From assembly GCF_036320965.1 (NCBI RefSeq), contig NC_092287.1, forward strand, positions 14,325,200-14,389,199: 64,000 nucleotides of DNA, written 5' to 3'. Source of the DNA: Panulirus ornatus (Eukaryota; Arthropoda; Malacostraca; Decapoda; Palinuridae). Under the pieces are notes generated by a model, which was given only the letters and a program-made list of their open reading frames with translations, was not told the DNA's origin and did no database searches. The stretch's first letter is position 1, and the number at the start of each line of letters is the position of its first letter. Position numbers and translations under genes: made by a program. This document shows positions 1 through 20,315 of the stretch, piece by piece.

Positions 1-344
1 TAGAACTGCAGGAGAGTTCGGCGCTGAAAAAAAAAATACCTTCATCAGTAGGAGACTTTGATATACATTTATCAGGTCGGAAGACGATGAGTGAAGGATG
101 ATATATAGAAGTTGTTTTCAATTTATCCACGAAGATCAAATCAGCACCCTATCTATTCTCTTCCTGCATGACCTTCCATTGCCTCCAACAGATCACAGTA
201 TAAGGAGCCTCTCATGTGCCGACTATCATATTATCAAAACACCACTACCTTGACACCACAAAAGTGTCAACAAAATGTGGCACTGCATTACATAAATCAA
301 AAAGTAGCTCACCGAGAACATAATATTTGCATATCCACGGAATT
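1..344. other. Unassigned sequence
   Basis: Unassigned AT-rich sequence. I see no ORF, RNA gene or known repeat here. It ends where a diverged L 3' end begins. Confidence 0.4.
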
Positions 345-560
345 GAGGGAAGGTTGACTAGAAGGATATATGTGTCAGAAGTGAAGGGAGTAAGAAGCAA
401 TTTGGAGATGAAAAGATGCAATGAAAAACGTTTTGAGCGCTCTTGGCCTGTGCATGCAGGAAAGTGAAGGAGTGCACGGAATAGAATGAATTGAAGCGAT
501 GTGGTTTACAGGGAATGACATGCTGTTTATGGATTGAACCAGCATATGAAGCACGTAGGT
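345..560 (+). mobile_element. L0: old, diverged 3' end of the L LINE
   Basis: The stretch aligns by eye to the last ~70 codons of the L ORF and the start of its 3'UTR. It keeps the blocks for the gat-atatgtgtc region, the 'catgcaggaaagtgaa' block and 'gcgatgtggtttac', with many substitutions. It has no 3' tail and no TA tract, so it is an older relic than the other copies. Confidence 0.75.
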
Positions 561-1052
561 CATGTTGATGAGGAGCTCAGAGTTTCCTTGTTGACATATG
601 AATATGTGAAAAGCACACCTTGTACATTGTCCAGAAGACTTACCCTACACCTACAAAAAGGCTCGATCAAACTTATTGTCACCAAGAAGCGTAGCACTGT
701 CTTCAGAGACTTAAGTCTACAAAGATTCTACGCCGTGAAAAAGACTGAATACGTCTATACATCGCTGAAGCTCAAATTATCAAGGAACATCAGCCAAATT
801 CCACAATTACATATTCCAGAACGATGTTCACAACCTATGAGCACTCCACCTACAGGTATCAAACTGCCCCACTCGGATCCCAGCTGTCTTTTTCACCTGC
901 TCCACGACCTCTCCGCATGCTTTTGAAAATGTTAGTTTATATAGATTAGATAACTTTTTAAGTGAATTCTTTATTTTAATATGGCTTGACACTTCACATT
1001 TTCCGTCTCCTTGTGGTTTTAGCTGCAATTACCCTCGATACTTGTGTACTCT
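561..1052. other. Unassigned sequence
   Basis: There is one 130-codon open frame (534-926, +) with ordinary composition and no motif I recognise. It overlaps the end of L0, so I do not call it a gene. No RNA gene or repeat is visible. Confidence 0.35.
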
Positions 1053-4632
<3,580 letters not shown>

Positions 4633-4640
4633 AGCAAATG

Positions 4641-5618
4641 GTCTCTCACCCCAACTCTCATCTGCCCTTTTTTTCACCTCTTGCACCTTTCTCTTGACCT
4701 CCTGTCTCTTTCTTTTATACGTCTCCCACTCAATTGCATTTTTTCCCTGCAAAAATCGTCCAAATGTCTCTCTCTTCTCTTTCACTAATACTCTTACTTC
4801 TTCATCCCACCACTCACTACCCTTTCTAAACAGCCCACCTCCCACTCTTCTCATGCCACAAGCATCCTTTGCGCAATCCATCACTGATTCCCTAAATACA
4901 TCCCATTCCTCCCCCACTCCCCTTACTTCCATTGTTCTCACCTTTTTCCATTCTGTACACAGTCTCTCCTGGTACTTCCCCACACAGGTCTCCTTCCCAA
5001 GCTCACTTACTCTCACCACCTTCTTCACCCCAACATTCACTCCTCTTTTCTGAAAACCCATACTAATCTTCACCTTAGCCTCCACAAGATAATGATCAGA
5101 CATCCCTCCAGTTGCACCTCTCAGCACATTAACATCCAAAAGTCTCTCTTTCGCACGCCTGTCAATTAACACGTAATCCAATAACGCTCTCTGGCCATCT
5201 CTCCTATTTACATAAGTATACTTATGTATATCTCGCTTTTTAAACCAGGTATTCCCAATCATCAGTCCTTTTTCAGCACATAAATCTACAAGCTCTTCAC
5301 CATTTCCATTTACAACACTGAACACCCCATGCATACCAATTATTCCCTCAACTGCCACATTACTCACCTTTGCATTCAAATCACCCATCACTATAACCCG
5401 GTCTCGTGCATCAAAACCGCTAACACACTCATTCAGCTGCTCCCAAAACACTTGCCTCTCATGATCTTTCTTCTCATGCCCAGGTGCATATGCACCAATA
5501 ATCACCCACCTCTCTCCATCAACTTTCAATTTTACCCATATTAATCGAGAATTTACTTTCTTACATTCTATCACATACTCCCACAACTCCTGTTTCAGGA
5601 GTATTGCTACTCCTTCCC
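4641..5618 (-). mobile_element. L2a: inverted 5' segment of an L insertion (endonuclease)
   Basis: Minus-strand L sequence running from [10 protein letters not shown] (5618) to ESWGER (4641). It covers endonuclease motifs [23 protein letters not shown] and SDHYLVEAK with one open frame. It stops at the same ORF position where the sense copy L2b starts, and the two are back to back (see findings). It is therefore read as the inverted 5' part of the same insertion. Confidence 0.88.
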
Positions 5619-5621
5619 CTG

Positions 5622-7649
5622 GAAAAAAAAGGGCAGATGAGAGTTGGGGTGAGAGACTATCAGTAAATTTTAGGGAGAATAAAAAGATGTTCTGGAAGGA
5701 GGTAAATAGGGTTCGTAAGACAAGGGAGCAAATGGGAACTTCAGTGAAGGGCGTAAATGGGGAGGTGATAACAAGTAGTGGTGATGTGAGAAGGAGATGG
5801 AATGAGTATTTTGAAGGTTTGTTGAATGTGTCTGATGACAGAGTGGCAGATATAGGGTGTTTTGGTCAAGGTGGTGTGCAAAGTGAGAGGGTTAGGGAAA
5901 ATGATTTGGTAAACAGAGAAGAGGTAGTAAAAGCTTTGCGGAAGATGAAAGCCAGCAAGGCAGCAGGTTTGGATGGTATTGCAGTGGAATTTATTAAAAA
6001 AGGGGGTGACTGTATAGTTGACTGGTTGGTAAGGTTATTTAATGTATGTATGACTCACGGTGAGGTGCCTGAGGATTGGCGGAATGCGTGCATAGTGCCA
6101 TTGTACAAAGGCAAAGTTGATAAGAGTGAGTGCTCAAATTACAGAGGTATAAGTTTGTTGAGTATTCCTGGTAAATTATATGGGAGGGTATTGATTGAGA
6201 GGGTGAAAGCACGTACAGAGCATCAGATTGGGGAAGAGCAGTGTGGTTCCAGAAGTGGTAGAGGATGTGTGGATCAGGTGTTTGCTTTGAAGAATGAATG
6301 TGAGAAATACTTAGAAAAGCAAATGGATTTGTATGTAGCATTTATGGATCTGGAGAAGGCATATGACAGAGTTGATAGAGATGCTCTGTGGAAGGTATTA
6401 AGAATATATGGTGTGGGAGGAAAGTTGTTAGAAGCAGTGAAAAGTTTTTATCGAGAATGTAAGGCATGTGTACGTGTAGGAAGAGAGGAAAGTGATTGGT
6501 TCTCAGTGAATGTAGGTTTGCGGCAGGGGTGTGTGATGTCTCCATGGTTGTTTAATTTGTTTATGGATGGGGTTGTTAGGGAGGTAAATGCAAGAGTTTT
6601 GGAAAGAGGGGCAAGTATGAAGTCTGTTGGGGATGAGAGAGCTTGGGAAGTGAGTCAGTTGTTGTTCGCTGATGATACAGCGCTGGTGGCTGATTAATGT
6701 GAGAAACTGCAGAAGCTGGTGACTGAGTTTGGTAAAGTGTGTGGAAGAAGAAAGTTAAGAGTAAATGTGAATAAGAGCAAGGTTATTAGGTACAGTAGGG
6801 TTGAGGGTCAAGTCAATTGGGAGGTAAGTTTGAATGGAGAAAAACTGGAGGAAGTTAAGTGTTTTAGATATCTGGGAGTGGATCTGGCAGCGGATGGAAC
6901 CATGGAAGCGGAAGTGGATCATAGGGTGGGGGAGGGGTCGAAAATTTTGGGAGCCTTGAAAAATGTGTGGAAGTCGAGAACATTATCTCGGAAAGCAAAA
7001 ATGGGTATGTTTGAAGGAATAGTGGTTCCAACAATGTTGTATGGTTGCGAGGCGTGGGCTATGGATAGAGTTGTGCGCAGGAGGATGGATGTGCTGGAAA
7101 TGAGCTGTTTGAGGACAATGTGTGGTGTGAGGTGGTTTGATCGAGTAAGTAACGCAAGGGTAAGAGAGATGTGTGGAAATAAAAAGAGCGTGGTTGAGAG
7201 AGCAGAAGAGGGTGTTTTGAAAATGTTTTGGGCACATGGAGAGAATGAGTGAGGAAAGATTGACCAAGAGGATATATGTGTCGGAGGTGGAGGGAACGAG
7301 GAGAAGAGGGAGACCAAATTGGAGGTGGAAAGATGGAGTGAAAAAGATTTTGTGTGATCGGGGCCTGAACATGCAGAAGGGTGAAAGGAGGGCAAGGAAT
7401 AGAGTGAATTGGAGCGATGTGGTATACCGGGGTTGACGTGCTGTCAGTGGAGTGAATCAAGGCATGTGAAGCGTCTGGGGTAAACCATGGAAAGCTGTGT
7501 AGGTATGTATATTTGCGTGTGTGGACGTGTGTATGTACATGTGTATGGGGGGGGAGGGTTGGGTCATTTCTTTCGTCTGTTTCCTTGCGCTACCTCGCAA
7601 ACGCGGGATATAGCGACAAAGTATAAAAAAAAAAAAAAAAAAAAAAAAA
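5622..7649 (+). mobile_element. L2b: sense 3' segment of the same L insertion
   Basis: This starts inside the ORF at the ESWGER region, a ~30 bp overlap with the end of L2a. It continues through RT, C-terminal domain, short 3'UTR (7437-7624) and a 25-base A run (7625-7649). Frame breaks are a TCA to TAA nonsense at 6695-6697 just after FADDTALVAD and a 1-base shift near 7225. It ends in plain poly(A) without a TA tract, directly against L3. Confidence 0.9.
5687..6697 (+). CDS. RT fragment of L2b
   Basis: Open frame of 336 codons holding the linker and the RT palm and fingers of the L polyprotein. Visible blocks are [12 protein letters not shown], the NYRGISLL block, CGSRSGRGCVDQV, FMDLEKAYDRVDRDALW (first catalytic Asp), [16 protein letters not shown] and FADDTALVAD (second Asp pair). 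The usual CGF is CGS here. It ends in a premature TAA directly after the FADD box, so thumb and C-terminal domain are lost. No start is expected because it is an internal piece. Confidence 0.8.
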   Translation: MFWKEVNRVRKTREQMGTSVKGVNGEVITSSGDVRRRWNEYFEGLLNVSDDRVADIGCFGQGGVQSERVRENDLVNREEVVKALRKMKASKAAGLDGIAVEFIKKGGDCIVDWLVRLFNVCMTHGEVPEDWRNACIVPLYKGKVDKSECSNYRGISLLSIPGKLYGRVLIERVKARTEHQIGEEQCGSRSGRGCVDQVFALKNECEKYLEKQMDLYVAFMDLEKAYDRVDRDALWKVLRIYGVGGKLLEAVKSFYRECKACVRVGREESDWFSVNVGLRQGCVMSPWLFNLFMDGVVREVNARVLERGASMKSVGDERAWEVSQLLFADDTALVAD

Positions 7650-12704
<5,055 letters not shown>

Positions 12705-12758
<54 letters not shown>

Positions 12759-12900
12759 TTATATGTATAGGTATGTATATGTGTGTGTGTGGACGTGTAT
12801 GTGGGTGAATGTGGGTGGGTTGGGCCATTCTTTTGTCTGTTTCCTTATGCTGCCTTGCTAACATGGGAGACAGCGACAAAGTATAATAAATAAATAAATA
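12705..12900 (+). mobile_element. L5: TA tract plus a 3'-tail-only L piece
   Basis: A TA run (12705-12755) is followed by about 140 bp of L 3'UTR in sense. It has the 'gggttgggccattctttt' block, the stem-loop ctgccttgctaacatggga and tail aaagtataataaataaata. No ORF sequence is present. It is an extreme 5' truncation, next to the 5' end of L4. Confidence 0.8.
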
Positions 12901-12913
12901 TATATATATACAG

Positions 12914-13361
12914 TTGGTGGAAATAAAAAGAGCGTGGTTGAGAGAGCAGAAGAGGGTGTTTTGAAATGGTTTGGTCACATGGAGAGAATGAGTGAGGAAA
13001 GATTGACCAAGAGGATATATGTGTCGGAGGTGGAGGGAACGAGGAGAAGAGGGAGACCAAATTGGAGGTGGAAAGATGGAGTGAAAAAGATTTTGTGTGA
13101 TCGGGGCCTGAACATGCAGGAGGGTGAAAGGAGGGCAAGGAATAGAGTGAATTGGAGCGATGTGGTATACCGGGGTTGACGTGCTGTCAGTGGATTGAAT
13201 CAAGGCATGTGAAGCGTCTGGGGTAAACCATGGAAAGCTGTGTAGGTATGTATATTTGCGTGTGTGGACGTATGTATATACATGTGTATGGGGGTGGGTT
13301 GAGCCATTTCTTTCGTCTGTTTCCTTGCTCTACCTCGCAAACGCGGGAGACAACGGAAAAA

Positions 13362-13367
<6 letters not shown>
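12914..13367 (+). mobile_element. L6: 3' end of an L LINE
   Basis: It begins at [21 protein letters not shown], 81 codons from the stop (13177-13179). The short 3'UTR and A-rich tail follow. The frame is intact over this length. A TA tract (13369-13408) comes after it. Confidence 0.88.
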
Positions 13368-13630
<263 letters not shown>

Positions 13631-13797
13631 TGATACAGTGGTTAATTTGATGAGAACTGCTATTGACGTTTGTGTAGATAAATTATACATTTCCTTTTTT
13701 CCATAGCCAAAGGTTGAATCCATTATGTGACATTCATTTTTTTCATTCATTTCAAGCTAGAAGTTTCAGTTTTCTAAATTGTTTCTTACATTTTTCA

Positions 13798-13890
13798 TAT
13801 GTATATATATGTATGTGTGTGTGTGTGTGTATATGTGCGTATGTATGTGTATGTGTGTGTATGTGTATATGTATATATATATGTATATTA
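13798..13890 (+). repeat. TG/TA microsatellite inside the L 5'UTR
   Basis: A mixed (TG)n/(TA)n run in the 5'UTR of L7. Equivalent runs lie at the same place in L8 (about 15452-15550), L15 (about 33735-33840) and, reversed, L4 (about 12537-12630). Lengths differ between copies, so it is a built-in and unstable part of the element. Confidence 0.9.
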
Positions 13891-14010
13891 TCCCTGGGGA
13901 TAGGGGTGAAAGAATACTTCCCACGTATTCCTCGCGTGTCGTAGAAAGCGACTAGAGGGGACGGGAGCGGGGGGCCAGAAATCCTCCCCTCCTTGTATTA
14001 ACTTTCTAAA
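13885..14010 (+). promoter_or_regulatory. Conserved GC-rich 5'UTR leader of L
   Basis: A ~120 bp block starting at tatccctggggatagggg. It contains gaggggacgggagcgggg and then atcctcccctcc, which can pair as a hairpin just before the ATG. The block recurs before every L ORF that reaches this far and also forms the 5' end of the short S elements. Such a block could carry promoter or translation signals. That role is inferred from conservation only. Confidence 0.55.
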
Positions 14011-15235
<1,225 letters not shown>

Positions 15236-15485
15236 GTGAATAGTGAAATTGGAAAAAAATGTAGCTTAGACATTGAAGCTTATTGATACAGTGGTTAAAT
15301 TGATGACAACTGCTATTGACGTTTGTGTAAATAAATTATACATTTCCTTTTTTCCATAGCCAGAGGTTGAACCATTATGTGACATTCATTTTTTTTTCAT
15401 TCATTTCAAGCTAGAAGTTTCAGTTTTCTAAATTGTTTCTCACATTTTTCATATGTATATATATGTGTGTGTGTGTGTGTGTGCG

Positions 15486-15534
<49 letters not shown>

Positions 15535-15672
15535 ATATATATATGTATATTATCCCTGGGGATAGGGGTGAAAGAATACTTCCCACGTATTCCCCGCGTG
15601 TCGTAGAAAGCGACTAGAGGGGACGGGAGCGGGCGGCCAAAAATCCTCCCCTCCTTGTAATAACTTTCTAAA

Positions 15673-16536
15673 ATGGGAAACAAAAGAAGGAGTCACGCGG
15701 GGAGTGCTCATCCTCCTCGAAGGCTCAGAGTGGGGTGCCTAAATGTGTGTGGATGTAACCAAGATGTGAAAAAAGGAGAGATAGGTAGTATGTTTGAGGA
15801 AAGGAACCTGGATGTTCTGGCTCTGAGTGAAACGAAACTTAAGGGTAAAGGGGAAGAGTGGTTTGGGAATGTCTGGGGAGTAAAGTCAGGGGTTAGTGAG
15901 AGGACAAGAGCAAGGGAAGGAGTAGCAATACTCCTGAAACAGGAGTTGTGGGTGTATGTGATAGAGTGTAAGAAAGTAAATTCTCGATTAATATGGGTAA
16001 AACTGAAAGTTGATGGAGAGAGGTGGGTGATTATTGGTGCATATGCACCTGGGCATGAGAAGAAAGATCAAGAGAGGCAAGTGTTTTGGGAGCAGCTGAA
16101 TGAGTGTGTTAGTGGTTTTGATGCACGAGACCGGGTTATAGTGATGGGTGATTTGAATGCAAAGGTGAGTAATGTGGCAGTTGAGGGAATAATTGGTATA
16201 CATGGGGTGTTCAGTGTTGTAAATGGAAATGGTGAAGAGCTTGTAGATTTATGTGCTGAAAAAGGACTGATGATTGGGAATACCTGGTTTAAAAAGCGAG
16301 ATATACATAAGTATACTTATGTAAGTAGGAGAGATGGCCAGAGAGCGTTATTGGATTACGTGTTAATTGACAGGCGTGCGAAAGAGAGACTTTTGGATGT
16401 TAATGTGCTGAGAGGTGCAACTGGAGGGATGTCTGATCATTATCTTGTGGAGGCTAAGGTGAAGATTTGTATGGGTTTTCAGAAAAGAAGAGTAAATGTT
16501 GGGGTGAAGAGGTTGATGAGAGTAAGTGAGCTTTAG
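15673..16536 (+). CDS. L8 endonuclease domain
   Basis: Start ATG at 15673 with the native N-terminus MGNKRRSHAG. Residues 20-260 form the APE-type endonuclease: N24, E53, Y124, D160, N162, D228 and the SDH triad at 254-256 are all present. The enzyme would nick target DNA for target-primed reverse transcription. The frame stops at 16534-16536 after RVSEL because of a small deletion. The linker continues in another frame at 16546-16902. Confidence 0.88.
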   Translation: MGNKRRSHAGSAHPPRRLRVGCLNVCGCNQDVKKGEIGSMFEERNLDVLALSETKLKGKGEEWFGNVWGVKSGVSERTRAREGVAILLKQELWVYVIECKKVNSRLIWVKLKVDGERWVIIGAYAPGHEKKDQERQVFWEQLNECVSGFDARDRVIVMGDLNAKVSNVAVEGIIGIHGVFSVVNGNGEELVDLCAEKGLMIGNTWFKKRDIHKYTYVSRRDGQRALLDYVLIDRRAKERLLDVNVLRGATGGMSDHYLVEAKVKICMGFQKRRVNVGVKRLMRVSEL

Positions 16537-16939
16537 GAGACCTGTGTGAGGAAGTACCAGGAGAGACTGAGTACAGAATGGAAAAAGGTGAGAACAATGG
16601 AAGCAAGGGGAGTGGGGGAGGAATGGGATGTTTTTAGGGAATCAGTGATGGATTGCGCAAAAGATGCTTGTGGCATGAGAAGAGTGGGAGGTGGGTTGAT
16701 TAGAAAGGGTAGTGAGTGGTGGGATGAAGAAGTAAGAGTATTAGTGAAAGAGAAGAGAGAGGCATTTGGACGATTTTTGCAGGGAAAAAATGCAATTGAG
16801 TGGGAGATGTATAAAAGAAAGAGACAGGAGGTCAAGAGAAAGGTGCAAGAGGTGAAAAAAAGGGCAAATGAGAGTTGGGGTGAGAGTATCATTAAATTTT
16901 AGGGAGAATAAAAAGATGTTCTGAAAGGAGGTAAATAAA

Positions 16940-18664
16940 GTGCGTAAGACAAGGGAGCAAATGGGAACTTCAGTGAAGGGCGCAAATGGGGAGGTGATAA
17001 CAAGTAGTGGTGATGTGAGAAGGAGATGGAGTGAGTATTTTGAAGGTTTGTTGAATGTGTTTGATGATAGAGTGGCAAATATAGGGTGTTTTGGTCGAGG
17101 TGGTGTGCAAAGTGAGAGGGTTAGGGAAAATGATTTGGTAAACAGAGAAGAGGTAGTGAAAGCTTTGCGGAAGATGAAAGCCGGCAAGGCAGCAGGTTTG
17201 GATGGTATTGCAGTGGAATTTATTAAAAAAGGGGGTGACTGTATTGTTGACTGGTTGGTAAGGTTATTTAATGTATGTATGACTCATGGTGAGGTGCCTG
17301 AGGATTGGCGGAATGCGTGCATAGTGCCATTGTACAAAGGCAAAGGGGATAAGGGTGAGTGCTCAAATTACAGAGGTATAAGTTTGTTGAGTATTCCTGG
17401 TAAATTATATGGGAGGGTATTGATTGAGAGGGTGAAGGCATGTACAGAGCATCAGATTGGGGAAGAGCAGTGTGGTTTCAGAAGTGGTAGAGTATGTGTG
17501 GATCAGGTGTTTGCTTTGAAGAATGTATGTGAGAAATACTTAGAAAAGCAAATGGATTTGTATGTAGCATTTATGGATCTGGAGAAGGCATATGATAGAG
17601 TTGATAGAGATGCTCTGTGGAAGGTATTAAGAATATATGGTGTGGGAGGAAAGTTGTTAGAAGCAGTGAAAAGTTTTTATCGAGGATGTAAGGCATGTGT
17701 ACGTGTAGGAAGAGAGGAAAGTGATTGGTTTTTAGTGAATGTAGGTTTGCGGCAGGGGTGTGTGATGTCTCCATGGTTGTTTAATTTGTTTATGGATGGG
17801 GTTGTTAGGGAGGTAAATGCAAGAGTTTTGGAAAGAGGGGCAAGTATGAAGTCTGTTGGGGATGAGAGAGCTTGGGAAGTGAGTCAGTTGTTGTTCGCTG
17901 ATGATACAGCGCTGGTGGCTGATTCATGTGAGAAACTGCAGAAGCTGGTGACTGAGTTTGGTAAAGTGTGTGGAAGAAGAAATTTAAGAGTAAATGTGAA
18001 TAAGAGCAAGGTTATTAGGTACAGTAGGGTTGAGGGTCAAGTCAATTGGGAGGTGAGTTTGAATGGAGAAAAACTGGAGGAAGTGAAGTGTTTTAGATAT
18101 CTGGGAGTGGATCTGGCAGCGGATGGAACCATGGAAGCGGAAGTGGATCATAGGGTGGTGGAGGGGGCGAAAATTCTGGGGGCCTTGAAGAATGTGTGGA
18201 AGTCGAGAACATTATCTCGGAAAGCAAAAATGGGTATGTTTGAAGGAATAGTGGTTCCAACAATGTTGTATGGTTGCGAGGCGTGGGCTATGGATAGAGT
18301 TGTGCGCAGGAGGATGGATGTGCTGGAAATGAGATGTTTGAGGACAATGTGTGGTGTGAGGTGGTTTGATCGAGTGAGTAACGTAAGGGTAAGAGAGATG
18401 TGTGGAAATAAAAAGAGCGTGGTTGAGAGAGCAGAAGAGGGTGTTTTGAAGTGGTTTGGGCACATGGAGAGGATGAGTGAGGAAAGATTGACCAAGAGGA
18501 TATATGTGTCGGAGGTGGAGGGAACAAGGAGAAGAGGGAGACCAAATTGGAGGTGGAAAGATGTAGTGAAAAAGATTTTGTGTGATCGGGGCCTGAACAT
18601 GCAGGAGGGTGAAATTAGGGCAAGGAATAGAGTGAATTGGAGCGATGTGGTATACCGGGGTTGA
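16940..18664 (+). CDS. L8 reverse transcriptase and C-terminal domain
   Basis: 574-codon open frame. RT blocks: GLDGIAVEF (86-94), NYRGISLLSIPGK (143-155), FMDLEKAYDR with D213, [16 protein letters not shown] (269-284), FADD with D321/D322, and [10 protein letters not shown] (383-392). All catalytic aspartates are present. The C-terminal part (about 440-574) has a C-x-C-G pattern around [19 protein letters not shown] and [10 protein letters not shown], a layout seen in RTE/BovB-like proteins. It is separated from the endonuclease by two frame lesions, so it is a nearly repaired pseudogene. Confidence 0.88.
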   Translation: MRKTREQMGTSVKGANGEVITSSGDVRRRWSEYFEGLLNVFDDRVANIGCFGRGGVQSERVRENDLVNREEVVKALRKMKAGKAAGLDGIAVEFIKKGGDCIVDWLVRLFNVCMTHGEVPEDWRNACIVPLYKGKGDKGECSNYRGISLLSIPGKLYGRVLIERVKACTEHQIGEEQCGFRSGRVCVDQVFALKNVCEKYLEKQMDLYVAFMDLEKAYDRVDRDALWKVLRIYGVGGKLLEAVKSFYRGCKACVRVGREESDWFLVNVGLRQGCVMSPWLFNLFMDGVVREVNARVLERGASMKSVGDERAWEVSQLLFADDTALVADSCEKLQKLVTEFGKVCGRRNLRVNVNKSKVIRYSRVEGQVNWEVSLNGEKLEEVKCFRYLGVDLAADGTMEAEVDHRVVEGAKILGALKNVWKSRTLSRKAKMGMFEGIVVPTMLYGCEAWAMDRVVRRRMDVLEMRCLRTMCGVRWFDRVSNVRVREMCGNKKSVVERAEEGVLKWFGHMERMSEERLTKRIYVSEVEGTRRRGRPNWRWKDVVKKILCDRGLNMQEGEIRARNRVNWSDVVYRG

Positions 18665-18862
18665 CGTGCTGTCAGTGGATTGAATCAAGGCATGTGAAGC
18701 GTCTGGGGTAAGCCATGGAAAGCTGTGTAGGTATGTATATTTGCGTGTGTGGACGTATGTATATACATGTGTATGGGGGGGGTTGGGCCATTTCTTTCGT
18801 ATGTTTCCTTGCGCTACCTCGCAAACGCGGGAGACAGCGACAAAGTATAAAAAAAGAAAAAA

Positions 18863-18893
<31 letters not shown>

Positions 18894-18896
18894 TAT

Positions 18897-19976
18897 GGTT
18901 TCAGAAGTGGTAGAGGATGTGTGGATCAGGTGTTTGTTTTGAAGAATGTATGTGAGAAATACTTAGAAAAGCAAATGGATTTGTATGTAGCATTTATGGA
19001 TCTGGAAGAGGCATATGATAGAGTTGATAGAGATGCTCTGTGGAAGGTATTAAGAATATATGGTATGGGAGGCAAGTTGTTAGAAGCAGTGAAAAGTTTT
19101 TATCGAGGATGTAAGGCATGTGTACGTGTAGGAAGAGAGGAAAGTGATTGGTTCTCAGTGAATGTAGGTTTGTGGCAGTGGTGTGTGATGTCTCCATGGT
19201 TGTTTAATTTGTTTATGGATGGGGTTGTTAGGAAGGTGAATGCAAGAGTTTTGAAAAGAGGGGCAAGTATGAAGTCTATTGTGGATGAGAGAGCTTGGGA
19301 AGTGAGTCAGTTGTTCGGTGATGATACAGCGCTGGTGGCTGATTCATGTGAGAAACTGCAGAAGCTGGTGACTGAGTTTGGTAAAGTGTGTGAAGGAAGA
19401 AAGTTCAGAGTTAATGTGAATAAGAGCAAGGTTATTGGGTACAGTAGGATTGAGGGTCAAGTCAATTGGGAGGTAAGTTTGAATGGAGAAAAACTGGAGG
19501 AAGTAAAGTGTTTTAGATATCTGGGAGTGGATCTGGCAGCGGATGGAACCATGGAAGCGGAAGTGAATCATAGGGTGGGGGAGGGGGCGAAAATCCTGGG
19601 AGCCTTGAAGAATGTGTGGAAGTCGAGAACATTATCTCGGAAAGCAAAAATGGGTATATTTGAAGGAATAGTGGTTCCAACAATGTTGTCTGGTTGCGAG
19701 GCGTGGGCTGTGGATAGAATTGTGCGCAGGAGGGTGGATGTGCTGGAAATGAGATGCTTGAGGACAATGTGTGGTGTGAGGTGGTTTGATCGAGTAAGTA
19801 ATATAAGGGTAAGAGAGATGTGTGGAAATAAAAAGAGCGTGGTTGAGAGAGCAGAAGAGGGTGTTTTGAAATGGGTTGGGCACATGGAGAGAATGAGTGA
19901 GGAAATATTGTCCAACAGGATATATGTGTCGGAGGTGGAGGGAACGAGGAGAAGTGGGAAACCAAATTGGAGGTAG
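18897..19976 (+). CDS. L9 RT fragment with damaged motifs
   Basis: About 360 codons of RT and C-terminal domain. The Asp of FMDLEEAYDRVD is kept, but the conserved GLRQG loop reads GLWQW. Two residues are missing before the FGDD box. The frame ends at a nonsense codon in the RPNWRWKD motif. The open frame extends upstream to 18741 only through the L8 tail, which is not part of this protein. Confidence 0.75.
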   Translation, partial: GFRSGRGCVDQVFVLKNVCEKYLEKQMDLYVAFMDLEEAYDRVDRDALWKVLRIYGMGGKLLEAVKSFYRGCKACVRVGREESDWFSVNVGLWQWCVMSPWLFNLFMDGVVRKVNARVLKRGASMKSIVDERAWEVSQLFGDDTALVADSCEKLQKLVTEFGKVCEGRKFRVNVNKSKVIGYSRIEGQVNWEVSLNGEKLEEVKCFRYLGVDLAADGTMEAEVNHRVGEGAKILGALKNVWKSRTLSRKAKMGIFEGIVVPTMLSGCEAWAVDRIVRRRVDVLEMRCLRTMCGVRWFDRVSNIRVREMCGNKKSVVERAEEGVLKWVGHMERMSEEILSNRIYVSEVEGTRRSGKPNWR

Positions 19977-20244
19977 AAAGATGGAGTGAAAAAGATTTTG
20001 AGTGATCGGGGCCTGAACATGCAGGAGGGTGAAAGGCGGGTAAGGAATAGAGTGAATTGGATCGATATGGTATACCGGGGTTGACGTGCTGTCAGTGGAT
20101 TGAATCAGGGCATGTGAAGCGTCTTGGGTAAACCATGGAAAGTTGTGCGGGGCCTGGATGTGGAAAGGGAGCTGTGGTTTCGGGCATTATTGCATGACAA
20201 CTAGAGACTGAGTGTGAACGAATGGGGCCTTTGTTGTCTTTTCC

Positions 20245-20315
20245 TAGCGCTACCTCGCACACATGAACGGCGAGGGGGATGATATTCCATTTGTGGCGAG
20301 GTGGCGATGGGAATG
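20245..20315 (+). ncRNA. Hairpin in the long L 3'UTR
   Basis: cgctacctcgcacacatg (about 20251-20268) can pair with catttgtggcgaggtggcg (about 20293-20311), giving a stem of roughly 17 bp with few mismatches. It repeats the sequence of the terminal 3' stem-loop. It occurs in the long-3'UTR copies (L9, L14, L17, L19, L28) and is absent from short-form copies. It is an RNA structure element of the transposon, not a free RNA gene. Confidence 0.5.

Larger units (their letters stand above)
15236..18895 (+). mobile_element. L8: full-length L LINE (reference copy)
   Basis: The only copy here with both ends: 5'UTR 15236-15672, ORF 15673-18664, short 3'UTR 18665-18845 and an A-rich then TA tail. Two small deletions break the ORF, near 16533 (deletion giving a TAG) and near 16890 (about two bases lost in the GERVSLNF region). 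Otherwise all domains are present. I use it for residue numbering. Confidence 0.95.

Noticed and set aside
534..926. 130-codon plus-strand ORF
   Set aside because: It overlaps the L0 relic, has no recognised motif and is within chance length for this base composition.
15452..15550. CRISPR-like or tandem array at TG/GT repeats
   Set aside because: Simple dinucleotide repeats without spacers; the genome is eukaryotic.
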